Shown in pieces: positions 27,899-38,631 of a stretch of 64,000 nt of DNA. A program made the translations under genes and the position numbers. Numbering within the stretch: the stretch's first letter is position 1; every line of letters begins with the position of its first letter. The DNA lies in the NCBI GenBank assembly GCA_012103035.1, contig JAAVLL010000003.1, positions 62,001 to 126,000 on the forward strand, written 5' to 3'. A model generated the notes under the pieces. That model had not been told where the DNA came from, did not search any database, and saw nothing but the letters and a program-made list of their open reading frames with translations. This DNA is from Brucella oryzae (GTDB lineage Bacteria > Pseudomonadota > Alphaproteobacteria > Rhizobiales > Rhizobiaceae).

Positions 27899-30871
27899 AA
27901 GAACTTATGCGACCCGCCGTAGCCCGGGGAAGGCGGAGCGATCGAAATCCGTTGGGCATCTGATGCTCGGCATCCCAGGTGTAGATGCCAGTAAGATTAA
28001 TGTGCTCCCAACTAAGCGGCGAGATGTGCTTCGACAGAGTATCAGGAATATCTCGACCCTCTCGCTTCAGCTGTGCGATCGCACGGTCGAGATAGACAGT
28101 ATTCCAATGGACGATCGCACTGACAACGAGGTTGAGGCCAGACGCGCGGAACGCCTGGCTCTCGAACGACCGGTCGCGGATTTCGCCCCGCTCGTGGAAG
28201 AACACGGCGCGTTTCAGCTTATGGGCGGCCTCACCCTTATTGAGACCGGCTTGGCATCTCCTCCGGAGTGCCGGACTTGAGTACCATTCGATCATAAACA
28301 GCGACCTTTCGATACGGCCGAGTTCGCGGAGCCCTTGCGAGATGGCTTTGCTTCGGAGACGCGGACAGTTTCTTGAGGATCGTAGATGGCACCACGGCCC
28401 GCGTCGTGACAGACGCCGCGAGATGGAGCAGGTCGTCCCAATGATCGAGGATCAGATTGGCGTTGATCGGGGCCCCGATGTGGTTCGACAGAGCCGGATA
28501 TGCACCACTTTTCTCGAACGTGTGGAATTTCCGGTCTTTGAGATTGCGCAGTCGCGGTGAGAAACGCTTTCCGATTAAGGCGAATAGCCCAAAGATATGA
28601 TCACTGGCTCCGCCTGTGTCGGTAAAGTGTTCACGGATGTCGAGGATCGTGTCCTGATCAAAGAGCCCATCGAGCACATAGGCCGCCTCGCTCTCGGTCG
28701 GACTGATGGGCAAAATGCTGAAGTAGCCGTATTGATCTGATAGATGGCTGTAGAATTTCGATCCGGGCTCGCTGCCGTAGTGCAAGTTGATTTCACCGCG
28801 CTTTGCAGCTCGGTCGCTCGCCCGGAAGAATTGGCCATCGGAAGATGACGTTGTGCCGTTCCCCAAAGGCGGGAATACGGATGCTGGGTGTGGGCATCGG
28901 TGATGCACGCTTGCGCCGCGCGGTAGGTTTCCGATCGAGCATGGAATGTACGCATCCACCCAATCTGGTGAGCGCTGATCCCTTTGGACGCGCCTGCCAT
29001 CCGCTTCGGGCCGAGATTTGTCGCATCGGCCAGTACACCAGCGAGCATGGCAGAAACATTTTTGGGACGTCGCCGGTGCGAACATGCGTGAAGTGATCCG
29101 CAAAGCCGGTCCATTCATGCACTTCTCTTAAGAGGTCAGGAACCTCGACCAATGGATACATATCGCTGACCTTGGCATTCAATTCCTCGGCTGCCGCCGG
29201 GACGTCGCCGACGGTTGGTGTGACGATCAACGTTCCAGCCTCAAGACGGACTCCTTCGAGACTTCCGGATCGTGCTCTATACGCCAGGCGGTGCAGGTTA
29301 AACTCAAGCATCTGACGCGCTTCGGCGAGCCACTGCGCGCCGTCGCTCTGGACCCCCAAACCGAGACGATCCTCTTCCTTCATCGTGATGAATGTCGACC
29401 GCGGCATCAGATGTTCGTCAATCGGCCGGAAAGATCGGCTACCATCGACCCAAATTTCGGCAGATCTAAGCCGGTCTCGCAAAACGGCGAGCGTGGCAAC
29501 CTCGTACAGACGACGATTGGGTTTTCCCTGATCGAAGATGAGGCGCTGATCAGTTTGGCAGAGGTGGGTGAGTGGTACGCGATCCGGGAGTGTTCGCCGT
29601 TTCTCGGCATAAAGCCGTTTCAGCAGCGCAATTGCCGCTAGAAGCGGATCGTGGCGACGCGCTGAGCGGAACGTGAAGCCTAGGAGGAACGCGCCGGCAT
29701 ATTTGTGGACGGTCGCATATTGCTCAGATGCGACGATCAACGACGGCGCCTCGTTGTCGTCGACCATCGTTTCGAGCTCAGGCTTCATCCGAAGCAGTCG
29801 GTGCCAGCCGACTTTTGGTCGAGAACATCCAATGCGTTCCGACCATAGTCATTGGCGGACTGCAGGGCGGTGATCGTATCTAGAAACATGCGCAGCGCTT
29901 TGGCAGTATTCGCTCGGCAGTCCATTTGCCGCTGCTTCTTTCGATTGTTGGCTTGCGAGAACAGCTTGCCCATCAGCTTGATGAACATCGTCACCGCATC
30001 ATCCGTGAGCTTCTGACAAAGCTTGATGACTTGAGCCACTATCAGAGCGTAGCGACGGCTGGCGTTGAAGTCGCTGGCAAGCCAGGCTGGCGTTGCGTTG
30101 CCCTCCCGGATCATCTGCTCCCACCGTCCGGATGATACCCGCACCTGCAGTTCCGGGCGGATCTCCAGCTGCCGCAGAAAAGCTATTCGCTCGGTCAACC
30201 CGACGAGGTTCGACACAGCCGGCGCTTCTGGAGCCTAACGCAGCCAATGAAAGCGCGTCTGGCCGATCGACGGGTCAACCTCTAACAGCCTATCCAATGA
30301 TTGAAGCCTATCGAGTGGTATGTCTTCAATCAGAGTTCTTCTGCCCAGCGCCGGGCTATGGCACGGCCAGCAAGGCCGATGCGTTCGATCGTGTCGATCG
30401 CCGGAAGAAGAACTCGCGTTCGCGAAACGCTGCGATAGCAGAGCTAGCTATCGCAGCACCGTCATCGGACATGGTTGCCGCTTGAATTGACGCCATTAAC
30501 GCGGCGCGGCGATCTTGCAGCGTCGCGCTCCGCGTATCCAGATAGACCATTAGGCGCGCCATATGGTCCCGACGGGTTTCTTCACGACGTGCATAGAGAG
30601 AAAACTCGTCTGGAGCGGCGCCAATCTGATCCGCAACATATTTCAGCATGGCACGAGGCGGAGTTTCTTCTGCTCCGAGCACTCGACCCGGGTATCGCAT
30701 CAGACACAGCTGGACGGCAAAGCCGAGCCGATTGTGATTACGTCTTCGCAGTTCGATCTCCAGGCGATCCGCTAACGATAACGAATAGTGGCGGATTAAG
30801 CTGTCCTCGTCGACTGGGATATCGACCAGCTTCCGGCGATCTTGATCTTTGAGAAGCTTGCGCTTTGCCAT
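27882..30871 (-). CDS. tnpA: TnpA, Tn3-family transposase
   Basis: About 990 residues when frames are joined, the family norm. The N-terminus (from 30871) begins [20 protein letters not shown] and [20 protein letters not shown], the DUF4158 domain. The catalytic DDE core includes the first Asp in [15 protein letters not shown] and the late Glu-bearing stretch in [20 protein letters not shown]. The last block is [20 protein letters not shown], then [21 protein letters not shown]. Shifts near 30355, 30225, 29810, 29060, 28795 and 28270 split it into several frames, so it is either inactive or misread. Confidence 0.9.
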
Positions 30872-30966
30872 CGCCCGACTCCATTAACGACCAACCTGCG
30901 TGAAGCGTTGTCGAGTCGGGCCGGGCAGGGAAATCAAAACTGGCGCATTTCGGCGGCAATCCACAG

Positions 30967-30991
30967 AGATCGGATGTTGCACATCCGATCT
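30967..30991. promoter_or_regulatory. perfect inverted repeat between tnpA and the Tn3 right end
   Basis: AGATCGGATGT-tgc-ACATCCGATCT, an 11-bp perfect inverted repeat about 100 bases upstream of the tnpA start. It could be an operator for tnpA or an attenuating hairpin. Confidence 0.45.
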
Positions 30992-31005
30992 ATCGTATTG
31001 TTCCC

Positions 31006-31055
31006 ATTTCGTTCGGCCTTAGCGTACGATTTCGGACTGCTCTTGTTCTGACCCC
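31006..31055. repeat. Tn3-family terminal inverted repeat, right
   Basis: Inverse complement of 27849-27898 with three differences. Confidence 0.92.
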
Positions 31056-31377
31056 ATCATCGGGCAAACGAGCCGACACAGCCGGACTCGGCGACCGCGC
31101 AAGGGCAGAACGCGCCGTTCTCTATGTGCATCACCGCCTTCGTATGTTGGCGGAGCGGGCGCTTTCCGCTCCCGCCTTCCTCCTGTCACCGAAGGAACTG
31201 GTCTGCCTCAAATGGGCGGCGAAAGGAAAATACATGCCCGAGATCGCCGATCTGACCCATACCCAGTACCGCACCGTCCAGCACTATCTCGACAACGCCC
31301 GTGCAAAGCTCAACGCCACAAACCTCACCCACGTCGTCGCTATCGCAAAGGATTGTGGGCTGCTTCAGCCGGAGTGA
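31056..31377 (+). pseudogene. LuxR-type regulator, C-terminal part only
   Basis: The frame is open from the Tn3 right end: ERAVLYVHHRLRMLAERALS, then the LuxR HTH with LSPKELVCLKWAAKGKYMPE, IADLTHTQYRTVQHYLDNAR and AKLNATNLTHVVAIAKDCGL. The DNA-binding domain is intact and matches quorum-sensing LuxR proteins, but the autoinducer domain is missing. An internal start (31126) could still give a DNA-binding fragment. Confidence 0.85.
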
Positions 31378-31442
31378 GGTCCTCGAGGCAGTCTCCTGGG
31401 ATCTTTGTGGAAGGGCCTCAATCGTCTAACTAAGCCGCCTAC

Positions 31443-32329
31443 TTATCGAGTGAAAGACAAGGTCAGCATCTTGCTATCAACATTCAAAATCACGATTCTG
31501 GCGGCCCACACCTCTAACTTGCCTCTCTTTGAATTTGTGTCAGTTGTATTAGGACAGGCATGAAAAGTGCGAAAAAGCTCAGCCTGCGAAGAAATGTTAC
31601 ATTTCTTATATAATTGCTTTCTAAACACCTTCACCGTCTGGGCGCTGATTTTCAAATGTAGGGCGATGGATTGTGACGAATGCCCTTGAGAATGTACAAA
31701 GCTATCTCCGCTTGCCTGCGACTGAGCAACACGGCCGCTTGTTGATACACAGCACTAATCAAACGATCGGGCAAATGGCCTTTCTCTGTATCAGAAAGAA
31801 TGGACGGCGCGGTCGTCGCAAAGTGCTTCTCCAAGAGTGCAATGATCACCGTTTCATGCGCACGTAAGATCTTAGGAGCGTTCGCTGGAAATACCTCTCC
31901 AGTGGTTCCATCCAAGCCCATAGAGATCGTAATTGTCGTGTCGAAACCCGCATCAAGTATAACAGAGATTTCGTCACTGATTCCTATTCGTCCGTAGTAC
32001 CACTCGTAATATCGGCTTCTCTTGAACTGATCAGGTGCAATATCGAGCAATCCGAATATTCCTGATGCTCCATTTTCGAGATGATACTGAAAAATCGGAT
32101 CGAGCATGTAGGCGCCAGCTAGGTATTCACTTTCAATATACTTGAATACGTCGGGACCAAAGGTTTTGCGATACTCCACAATAGGCAGCTCTGAACCCTT
32201 GAAGACAATGACGACGATGTTGTCAAACCGCAGACAGGAATACAGATAATCGCAGATATGCTGGTAGAAATTCGGGCTGCCGATTTCGCGGATTGCAGTC
32301 GCCAAACTGCTTAACTGCGTGCCGAGCAT
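31443..32329 (-). CDS. LuxR-family transcriptional regulator
   Basis: Begins at ATG 32329 with AAGGGG eight bases upstream. The N-terminal part (IREIGSPNFYQHICDYLYSC, then FDNIVVIVFKGSELPIVEYR and EWYYGRIGISDEISVILDAG) is a putative ligand-sensing domain not obviously of the acyl-homoserine-lactone type. The C-terminal HTH has LLSRRQAEIALYILKG; a one-base loss at GG near 31663 breaks it, and repaired it continues HSSQSIALHLKISAQTVKVF and RKQLYKKCNISSQAELFRTF. Divergent from the dimethylformamidase-like operon, it is the likely local regulator. Confidence 0.86.
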
Positions 32330-32333
32330 GTGG

Positions 32334-32400
32334 GATACCCCTTGGGGTTATACCTAACTTAAGATTCGACTACAGTGATACGCAATCAATAAGGGGTATC
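32334..32400. promoter_or_regulatory. divergent control region with 10-bp inverted repeat
   Basis: GATACCCCTT (32334-32343) and its exact inverse AAGGGGTATC (32391-32400) bracket the luxR/operon divide, with a further palindrome CCCCTTGGGG at 32338-32347. Each arm also contains an SD-like AAGGGG facing outward, so part of the symmetry may be two ribosome sites. It is the obvious place for a LuxR operator. Confidence 0.55.
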
Positions 32401-32464
32401 TGATCTCAGATCAACAGATCGGGATCAAGCTGCACAAAGCAGCCAAATCACTGGGTGTCAAAGC

Positions 32465-34546
32465 ATGAAGAGGCGTATTAATCACGCAGCTATGGCCGTT
32501 GTTGGCTATGCGAAGCCATGGACCGTTGCAAACGGCAGCGCAGTCGATCTTCATCTATCCTGTAGTGGATCTCCCCGAGCAGTTGAACTGCGCCGTCTCG
32601 ATACCACGGACCGCCCGATCGTGGATTGGAACCTAGAAACACTCGCCGCACTACCTGAACACAGAAGCTTCAATCAGGGCTCCTATCTCAGGGTCGCTCA
32701 GTCGGAACTTGAAAAGATCGGCCACGTCACTGGAATTACATTTGAACTATTACTAACTGGTAGCGAGGGGCCTCGTACATTGTTGGACGTGGGCGCGGCG
32801 GCCTTTACCTTAACAGGGAAGCGGCTCTTTTTTCGTCGCAGGGCAGAGTCATGATACAGGAATCGATCTCCCCACCGAGTGTGGCTCGACGTCACCATTG
32901 AGTTCGAAGCAAAGACCGTTGCCATCAGCATCAATTCTCGTGATTTGCTATCGCCTTTTTCCGCCACTTGGTCACTTAGAGGAGCCGGGCCAGATCTCGG
33001 TGCGCATGATTTTCTCATTGGGTCGTGCGCCGATTGTGCCCAACGTTCCTTAATGCCCGATTCGCGTCTGTAGCGATCAAAACGGAGCATGAAGAGGTTA
33101 GGTGGCAATTTCCGACCATCCTCCCCGATGGAAAAATTGCTTCCATAAGCGGTCCCGTCGAATTAATGTTGGAGGCTGTCAACTTGCCAACATTCTGCGT
33201 TGCGTCGGCAAGATGGGACGGGTCTACCTTTGACCCTCGGCTGGCCCCATCTCACTATGACGCGATCCATTGCCATGATGACGATATGGGGCCGCTCAAC
33301 TGGCCGGCGTCGTATCGCGCGACTGTTCCAGAGGGCGCCCCCGGGGTGTATGCGTTCGAGATACTCGTCGCGGACACTACCGAGCAAATTGTTTTCTTCG
33401 TCGCAGCGTCGAGGCCGGTTGCAAAACTTGCATTTATCGTGCCAACAGCGACCTACCTCGCATATGCAGATGAATTGCTTCCGAAACATCTTTACCCGTG
33501 GCAGTGCGACGACCGTGCCCATCGCCTCGCCATCGATAATGATTTCAGGTCGCTGTACGATTTTCACAACGATCTAAGTGGCGTGTCGATTTGCTCATAT
33601 GAGAAGCCAAAAGCGACACTTCGCGAAGATTACCGCTACCCACTCGGAGATTGCCCCACAATCTTCCGGTCGATCTGCATTTTCTACGGTTTTGCCGCGC
33701 TCATGGCGTCGAGATCGACGTGATTACAGACCATGATCTCCATGTCCGCGGGTGGCCGGTCTTAGTGGTTACCGCGCGGTCGCAACAGGAAGTCATCCCG
33801 AGTATTTGTCAGTTGAAATGGAAGGTGCCTATCGCGCATTTGCGGCACAAGGCGGCAGCATCGCCTATCTCGGGGGCAATGGTTTCGCTGGTACCGTCGC
33901 GATTCGAGAAGATGTCATGGAATTGCGACGCTCACCGCTAGAAGCAGGCCGCACGTGGGACGGGCCGGTCGGAGAACAGGCATTTGCCCTCAATAATGAA
34001 CCCGGCGGCCATTTGCGATCGCGAGGTCGTGGGGAATTTGGCCTCACTGGTGTCGCAATATCTTTGATGGGCTTCGGCCCCGGGCGCCCGTTTTCACGTG
34101 TCGAGGAAAGCTACAAGTATGAACATGCATGGCTGTTTGAGGGTGTCGAGGAGGATACTTTCGGCCAGGACGGCATCGTTCTTGGTGCAGCGGCGGGCTA
34201 TGAAGTCGATGCCACGGATCACCGCATGGGCACCTCCGAGGACACTCGAGTTATCGCCCGCGCGACAGGGTTTCCCGACAGCTTTTACCATGACCCGTCA
34301 CGGTGGTACGCAGGCGGTGAGGCTGAGATGGTCGACCGCCGCTGCGCTGAAATGACGGTACGCTATCTCGCATCTGGAGGGATCATCTTTTCCGCTAGTT
34401 CCGTGGCGTGGCTCGGTGCGCTGCCAACTGGGGCGGAACTAAACGATGTAGCAAAAATCACCCTCAACCTGCTCAAGCGCTTTTCAAATGCGCCAGAGAA
34501 CCAGTCTGCCGACTATACATCAACAAATCACTTGAAAAGGGGATGA
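32465..34546 (+). CDS. N,N-dimethylformamidase large-subunit-like hydrolase
   Basis: About 690 residues. The N-terminal jelly-roll-like half contains YAKPWTVANGSAVDLHLSCS, then VDWNLETLAALPEHRSFNQG. The C-terminal half has WPASYRATVPEGAPGVYAFE, FIVPTATYLAYADELLPKHL and SGYRAVATGSHPEYLSVEME, followed by SIAYLGGNGFAGTVAIREDV and YKYEHAWLFEGVEEDTFGQD, all characteristic of the DMFase beta-subunit C-terminal (class I amidotransferase-like) domain. Shifts near 32840, 33070, 33650 and 33770. DMFases hydrolyse N-alkyl amides, but the small subunit is absent, so the substrate may differ. First gene of an operon with an ABC importer and a dehydrogenase. Confidence 0.82.
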
Positions 34547-34553
34547 CAGCGTC

Positions 34554-35515
34554 ATGATGAAGACATTAGCAATCGCCGCAGTTCTTGCAGCTTCCTCATT
34601 TAGTTTGGCTCATGCCGACACGATCAAACTCGGTCTGCAACCATGGCTTGGATATGGTCCCCTGTGGGTAGCAGAGGAGAAGGGCTACTTCAAAAGCACA
34701 ATGTCGACGTCGCTCTTACCACCTTCAACTGGGATCAGGATATGACGGCAGCGCTGGCCAGCGGCAATCTCGACGTGATTGCCGGGGCGACGAATGGGAT
34801 GGTCACGAACTTCAATTCGGGCGTCGACCAGAAGGGCTTCCTGATCATGGACCTGTCGTTCGAGGCTGACGGCATCATTGCGGGAAGGGTATCGCATCGA
34901 TCACGGAGCTCAAGGGCAAGAAGGTAGCATTTGAGGCAGGTGCAACAAGCGATCTGCTGATAAACTATGCCCTGAAGCAAAATGGTATGACAATCGCCGA
35001 CATCGAACATGTCCCCATGGGGGCGTCGGAAGCAGGGCTCGCCCTGATTGCGGACCGGGTCGATGCGGCTGTCACCTACGAGCCGTATATCTCGACGACA
35101 CTTACTCAGGGCGGAGACTACAAGGTCATCTATACTGCTGCCGAGAAACCCGGCCTCATCGGTGACATGCTGACAGCATCGTCTGAGTGGATCAAGTCCA
35201 ACCCGGACGACGTCAAAGGCCTCATTCTCGCCTGGGACGACGCGATTAACTTCATCCGGTCAAACCCCGAAGAGGAAAGAGCATCATTGCCAAGGCCGTT
35301 GGAAGCCCGATGAAAGAGTTCGAACCTGCTTTCAAGGGGTGCGGCTCTACGACATCAAAGAGAACGTCGAAGCGCTGAAAGGCGAGTTTCAGGCTTCACT
35401 GCAGGTCGTGGGAGAGATTTCCCATGCTACCAACCCGCAGAACATCAAGGTCGTCCCGAAGCCGGAAGATCTGTTGATGATGGACCAACTGCACGCCATT
35501 GCGGCTCAGCAGTAA
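34554..35515 (+). CDS. ABC transporter periplasmic binding protein (SsuA/NMT1-like)
   Basis: Signal peptide MMKTLAIAAVLAASSFSLAH ending AHADT, then IKLGLQPWLGYGPLWVAEEK, the NMT1/SsuA opening. A shift at AAAA 34692-34695 is repaired by one A (GYFKKHNVDVALTTFNWDQD), followed by LASGNLDVIAGATNGMVTNF and ELKGKKVAFEAGATSDLLIN. Two further shifts lie near 34890 and 35280. The C-terminus LRLYDIKENVEALKGEF-like runs to 35515. About 320 residues. It binds a nitrate-, sulfonate- or pyrimidine-like ligand for the permease and ATPase that follow. Confidence 0.88.
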
Positions 35516-35571
35516 GCGATTGTCCGGCGACCGCAAACGGTCGCCGGATATCCACAATCTGGAGAGTTTTC

Positions 35572-36404
35572 GTGACAGCCACTCAATCAGCCCGCCGGGA
35601 AGCGCGAACAAAGAAAACGGGCCTGCTTCGTCTGCGGCAGGAAATCCCCGACGGTATCTTCGCCACGGCCGGCTTCATCATTCCCGCTCTAATCCTGATA
35701 GTCTGGTGGGCGATCACTTGGTTGGGCCTCGTGAAGCCTCTTTTCTTCCCAGCCCAGGAAGCGTCATCGGCGAGGGCTGGCGGCAGCTGAGTGAAGGAAT
35801 TCTTTTCGCCGACGCGTCCGTCAGCGTCTACCGTATCGTCATTGGGTGGCTTGCAGCAACAATCGTAGCTGTGCCGATTGGTATCCTAATGGGGAACTTT
35901 CGGCTGGTCGAAGGCCTTTTCGAACCCCTCATTTCGACCGTCCGCTATATGCCCGTTGTGGCCCTCATTCCACTTTCAATACTCTGGGCTGGGATCGGCG
36001 ATGCGCAAAAGATTCTGATTCTATTCCTTGGAACGTTTTTCCAGCAGTCCCTGATGATCATGGATAACGTGAAAAACATTGACATCAATCTGATCCGCGC
36101 GGGACAGACGCTAGGATTTAACAACAACGAGATCTTAAGGCGGATTATCCTTCCTGCTGCGCTGCCCGGTATATGGGATACCTTCCGCATCACGATTGGC
36201 TGGACGTGGACTTATCTTGTCGTCGCAGAGCTCGTTGCAGCCAACGCTGGACTTGGTCGCCGAATCATGGATGCGCAGCGTTACCTGTCCACCGACACCA
36301 TTCTGTTCGGGACGCTATTCATCGGCTTGTTGGGGCTGTTGACAGACTATTTCTTCAAACGCGCCGGCAAATCGCTTTTCAAATGGAGCAGTCAGACACG
36401 ATGA
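35572..36404 (+). CDS. ABC transporter permease (SsuC/NrtB-like)
   Basis: GTG start at 35572 after a GGAGAG site. Six membrane helices including FATAGFIIPALILIVWWAIT and IVIGWLAATIVAVPIGILMG. The EAA loop is LIRAGQTLGFNNNEILRRII then LPAALPGIWDTFRITIGWTW. A shift near 35758 follows LVKPLFFP, after which SPGSVIGEGWRQLSEGILFA continues. The stop overlaps the ATG of the ATPase gene. Inner-membrane channel of the SBP34554/ATPase36401 importer. Confidence 0.9.
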
Positions 36405-37212
36405 ACGCGCCGCTCGAAAAATCTAACACGCAGGCCAAGATCTCGGTGGTTGGCGTTGGCAAGAACTTCACAGTGTCCGGCCACACCATGGTCGCGATCG
36501 ACAACATCGATTTGAACATTCAAGCAAACGAATTTGTCTCCATCGTCGGCACGTCCGGCTGTGGCAAGTCAACGTTGCTTAACATGATCGGTGGGCTGGA
36601 CGAGCCGACGTTCGGTGACATTCTTACCGACGGGCGCCCGTTGTTGGTCCCGGGCGTGACCGGGGCTTCGTCTTCAAACCTACAGCCTCTTTGAATGGAT
36701 GACGGTCGAGCGCAACATTCGTTTTGCCCTTGAGAAAACGACATTCTCGAGGATGGAAAAGATGAGCTCGTCAAGCATTTCGTGCACGCGGTCGGCCTCT
36801 CAGGGTTTGAAAAGCCTATCCGAAGCAGCTCTCAGGCGGCATGCGTCAGCGCGTGGCGATCGCGCGTGCTCTCGTCTACAAGCCCTCGATCTTGTTGATG
36901 GACGAACCGTTCGGTGCGCTCGACGCCCAGACGCGCGGGATGATGCAGGAACTGCTTCTCAAGATCTGGGAAGACCACAAGGTGACGGTCGTCTTCGTGA
37001 CCCACGACGTAGACGAGGCGATCTTCCTCGCGGACAGGGTCGTAGTTCTCGCCAGTCGTCCTGGCCGGATCAAGAAGGATATGCGGATCGAACTCGACCG
37101 CCCGCGCTCCTACGAGGTTCTGACAGATCCGAATTTCAGTGCCTACAAGCGCGAAATTTTGTCCGACATCCGCGAGGAGACATTGAAGCTTATAGCACTC
37201 GAAGAAGCCTGA
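36401..37212 (+). CDS. ABC transporter ATPase (SsuB/NrtD-like)
   Basis: Walker A is [14 protein letters not shown] shift at TT 36673-36674 hides the Q-loop; one extra T gives [17 protein letters not shown] shift at AAAA 36810-36813 hides the signature; one extra A gives [20 protein letters not shown]. Walker B is [17 protein letters not shown] and the switch His is in [18 protein letters not shown]. About 270 residues, ending at 37212. It energises the importer and overlaps the permease gene by 4 bases. Confidence 0.92.
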
Positions 37213-37259
37213 TCGGTGCTTCCACGGGTATTCTGGAACCTTTACGGACGACGCACATC

Positions 37260-38574
37260 ATGACCAAGACAATACGAATCCACGAACTGAGCAGTTATCG
37301 CCCGTCGAACGGGCAGAGCTACTCCTGCGATCAGAAAATGATCTGACCTATTTTCTGGAGCGTATACCACCGATTGTCGAAGCCGTTAGAACCGAAGGCG
37401 ATGTGGCACTGGCCCGATTTGCCAATGCATTCGACGGCGCGCAGATCGACGCCGATGATATCGCCGCAAAACCAGACGATTTCGATGCGGCGTTCTCGAT
37501 CCTTGATCCAAAGATGATCGAAACGCTAGAATATGCTGCTGACAATATCCGCCGCTATCATCAGGCGCAGATACCAGGTGAGATGTGGATGAAGGAAATC
37601 CGCCCCGGCGTTCTCGTCGGGGAACGGTTCACGCCTATCGACAGCGCCGCACTCTATTCACCGCGTGGCAGGGATCCTTCCCTCGGTCACACTGATGACA
37701 GCGATCCCGGCGGTTGTGGCCGGCGTGAACAATGTGGCGATCTTGACGCCGCCGGGCCCCGACGGAAAAGTCGACCCGGCAACGCTTGTCGCGGCTCGGC
37801 TCGCCGGTGTCGATCAGGTCTACAAGGCGGGTGGCGCGCAGGCGGTTGCGGCTGCTGCCTTCGGCACGGCCACCGTTCGAAATGCGTCAAAATCGAAGGA
37901 CCTGGCAGCCCGTGGTTTGTCGCGGCCAAGCGGTTTCTGCAGGGTGATATCTACTCCCGGCTACCGGCCGGACCGAGTGAAGGTTTGATCCTCGTTGACG
38001 AAACCACCGACCCAGAGATGGCAGCGCTCGATCTGCTTATCGAATCCGAGCATGGCTCGGATAGCTCGTGTTCCTTGTGACATGGTCGCGTAGCTTCGCA
38101 GAAGCCGTGCAGAAAGCCACACCCGGATTTCTAGCGCACATGGCGCAGCGCCGAGTTGAATACTGCTCGGAGGTGCTCGGCGGGATCAATGGCGGCATCG
38201 TCGTAACGTCCTCCCGTGAGGAGGCTTACCGCTTTATCAATGACTACGCACCGGAGCACCTACAAATACTGTCAAAGATGCCGTTCGAACACCTCGCGCA
38301 CATACGCAATGCTTCCGAAATTCTTCTGGGTGAATACGCGCCCGGCTCTATGGCCAACTATATGATGGGGCCAAACTGCGTCCTTCCAACGTCTCTCGCG
38401 GCGAAGGTCCACTCACCGTTGGGTGTGCATGATTTTCTGAAGAGCTCGTCGATTGGGCATGTCACATCCCAAGGGTACGCTGAGATGGCGCCACATACTC
38501 ATCGCTTCGCTTCATATGAAGGTTTCGACGCTCACGCCAACTCCGTTTCCAGCTTACGCCAGTTTCGAGCCTGA
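37260..38574 (+). CDS. HisD-like (histidinol/sulfopropanediol-type) dehydrogenase
   Basis: About 435 residues over several frames. [14 protein letters not shown] is followed by a shift, then [20 protein letters not shown] and [20 protein letters not shown] with [44 protein letters not shown] and [20 protein letters not shown] lead to [11 protein letters not shown], the metal-ligand region. [20 protein letters not shown] is the conserved C-terminal motif. True HisD proteins sit in his operons; paralogues such as HpsN oxidise other alcohols. Placement behind a nitrate/sulfonate-type importer argues for a catabolic role. Confidence 0.83.
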
Positions 38575-38631
38575 TACACATGGGGAAGATCAACTGTGTA
38601 GATAGGGTGACGTGACACACGCAATCTCCAA

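Larger units (their letters stand above)
27849..31055 (-). mobile_element. Tn3-family transposable element, transposase only
   Basis: 3207 bp bounded by 50-bp terminal inverted repeats (27849-27898 and 31006-31055) that differ at 3 positions. They begin GGGGYCAGAACAAGAGCAGT and include the Tn3-type ACGCTAAG core. The only gene is tnpA; there is no resolvase or cargo. The 5-bp flanks differ (cataa left, atcat right), so the flanking DNA has probably been rearranged after insertion. Confidence 0.9.

Noticed and set aside
32400..32469. Small leader peptide or DMFase small subunit before the hydrolase
   Set aside because: The frame is 22 codons with a CTG start and shows no similarity to the DMFase small subunit. 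Mentioned only as part of the control region.
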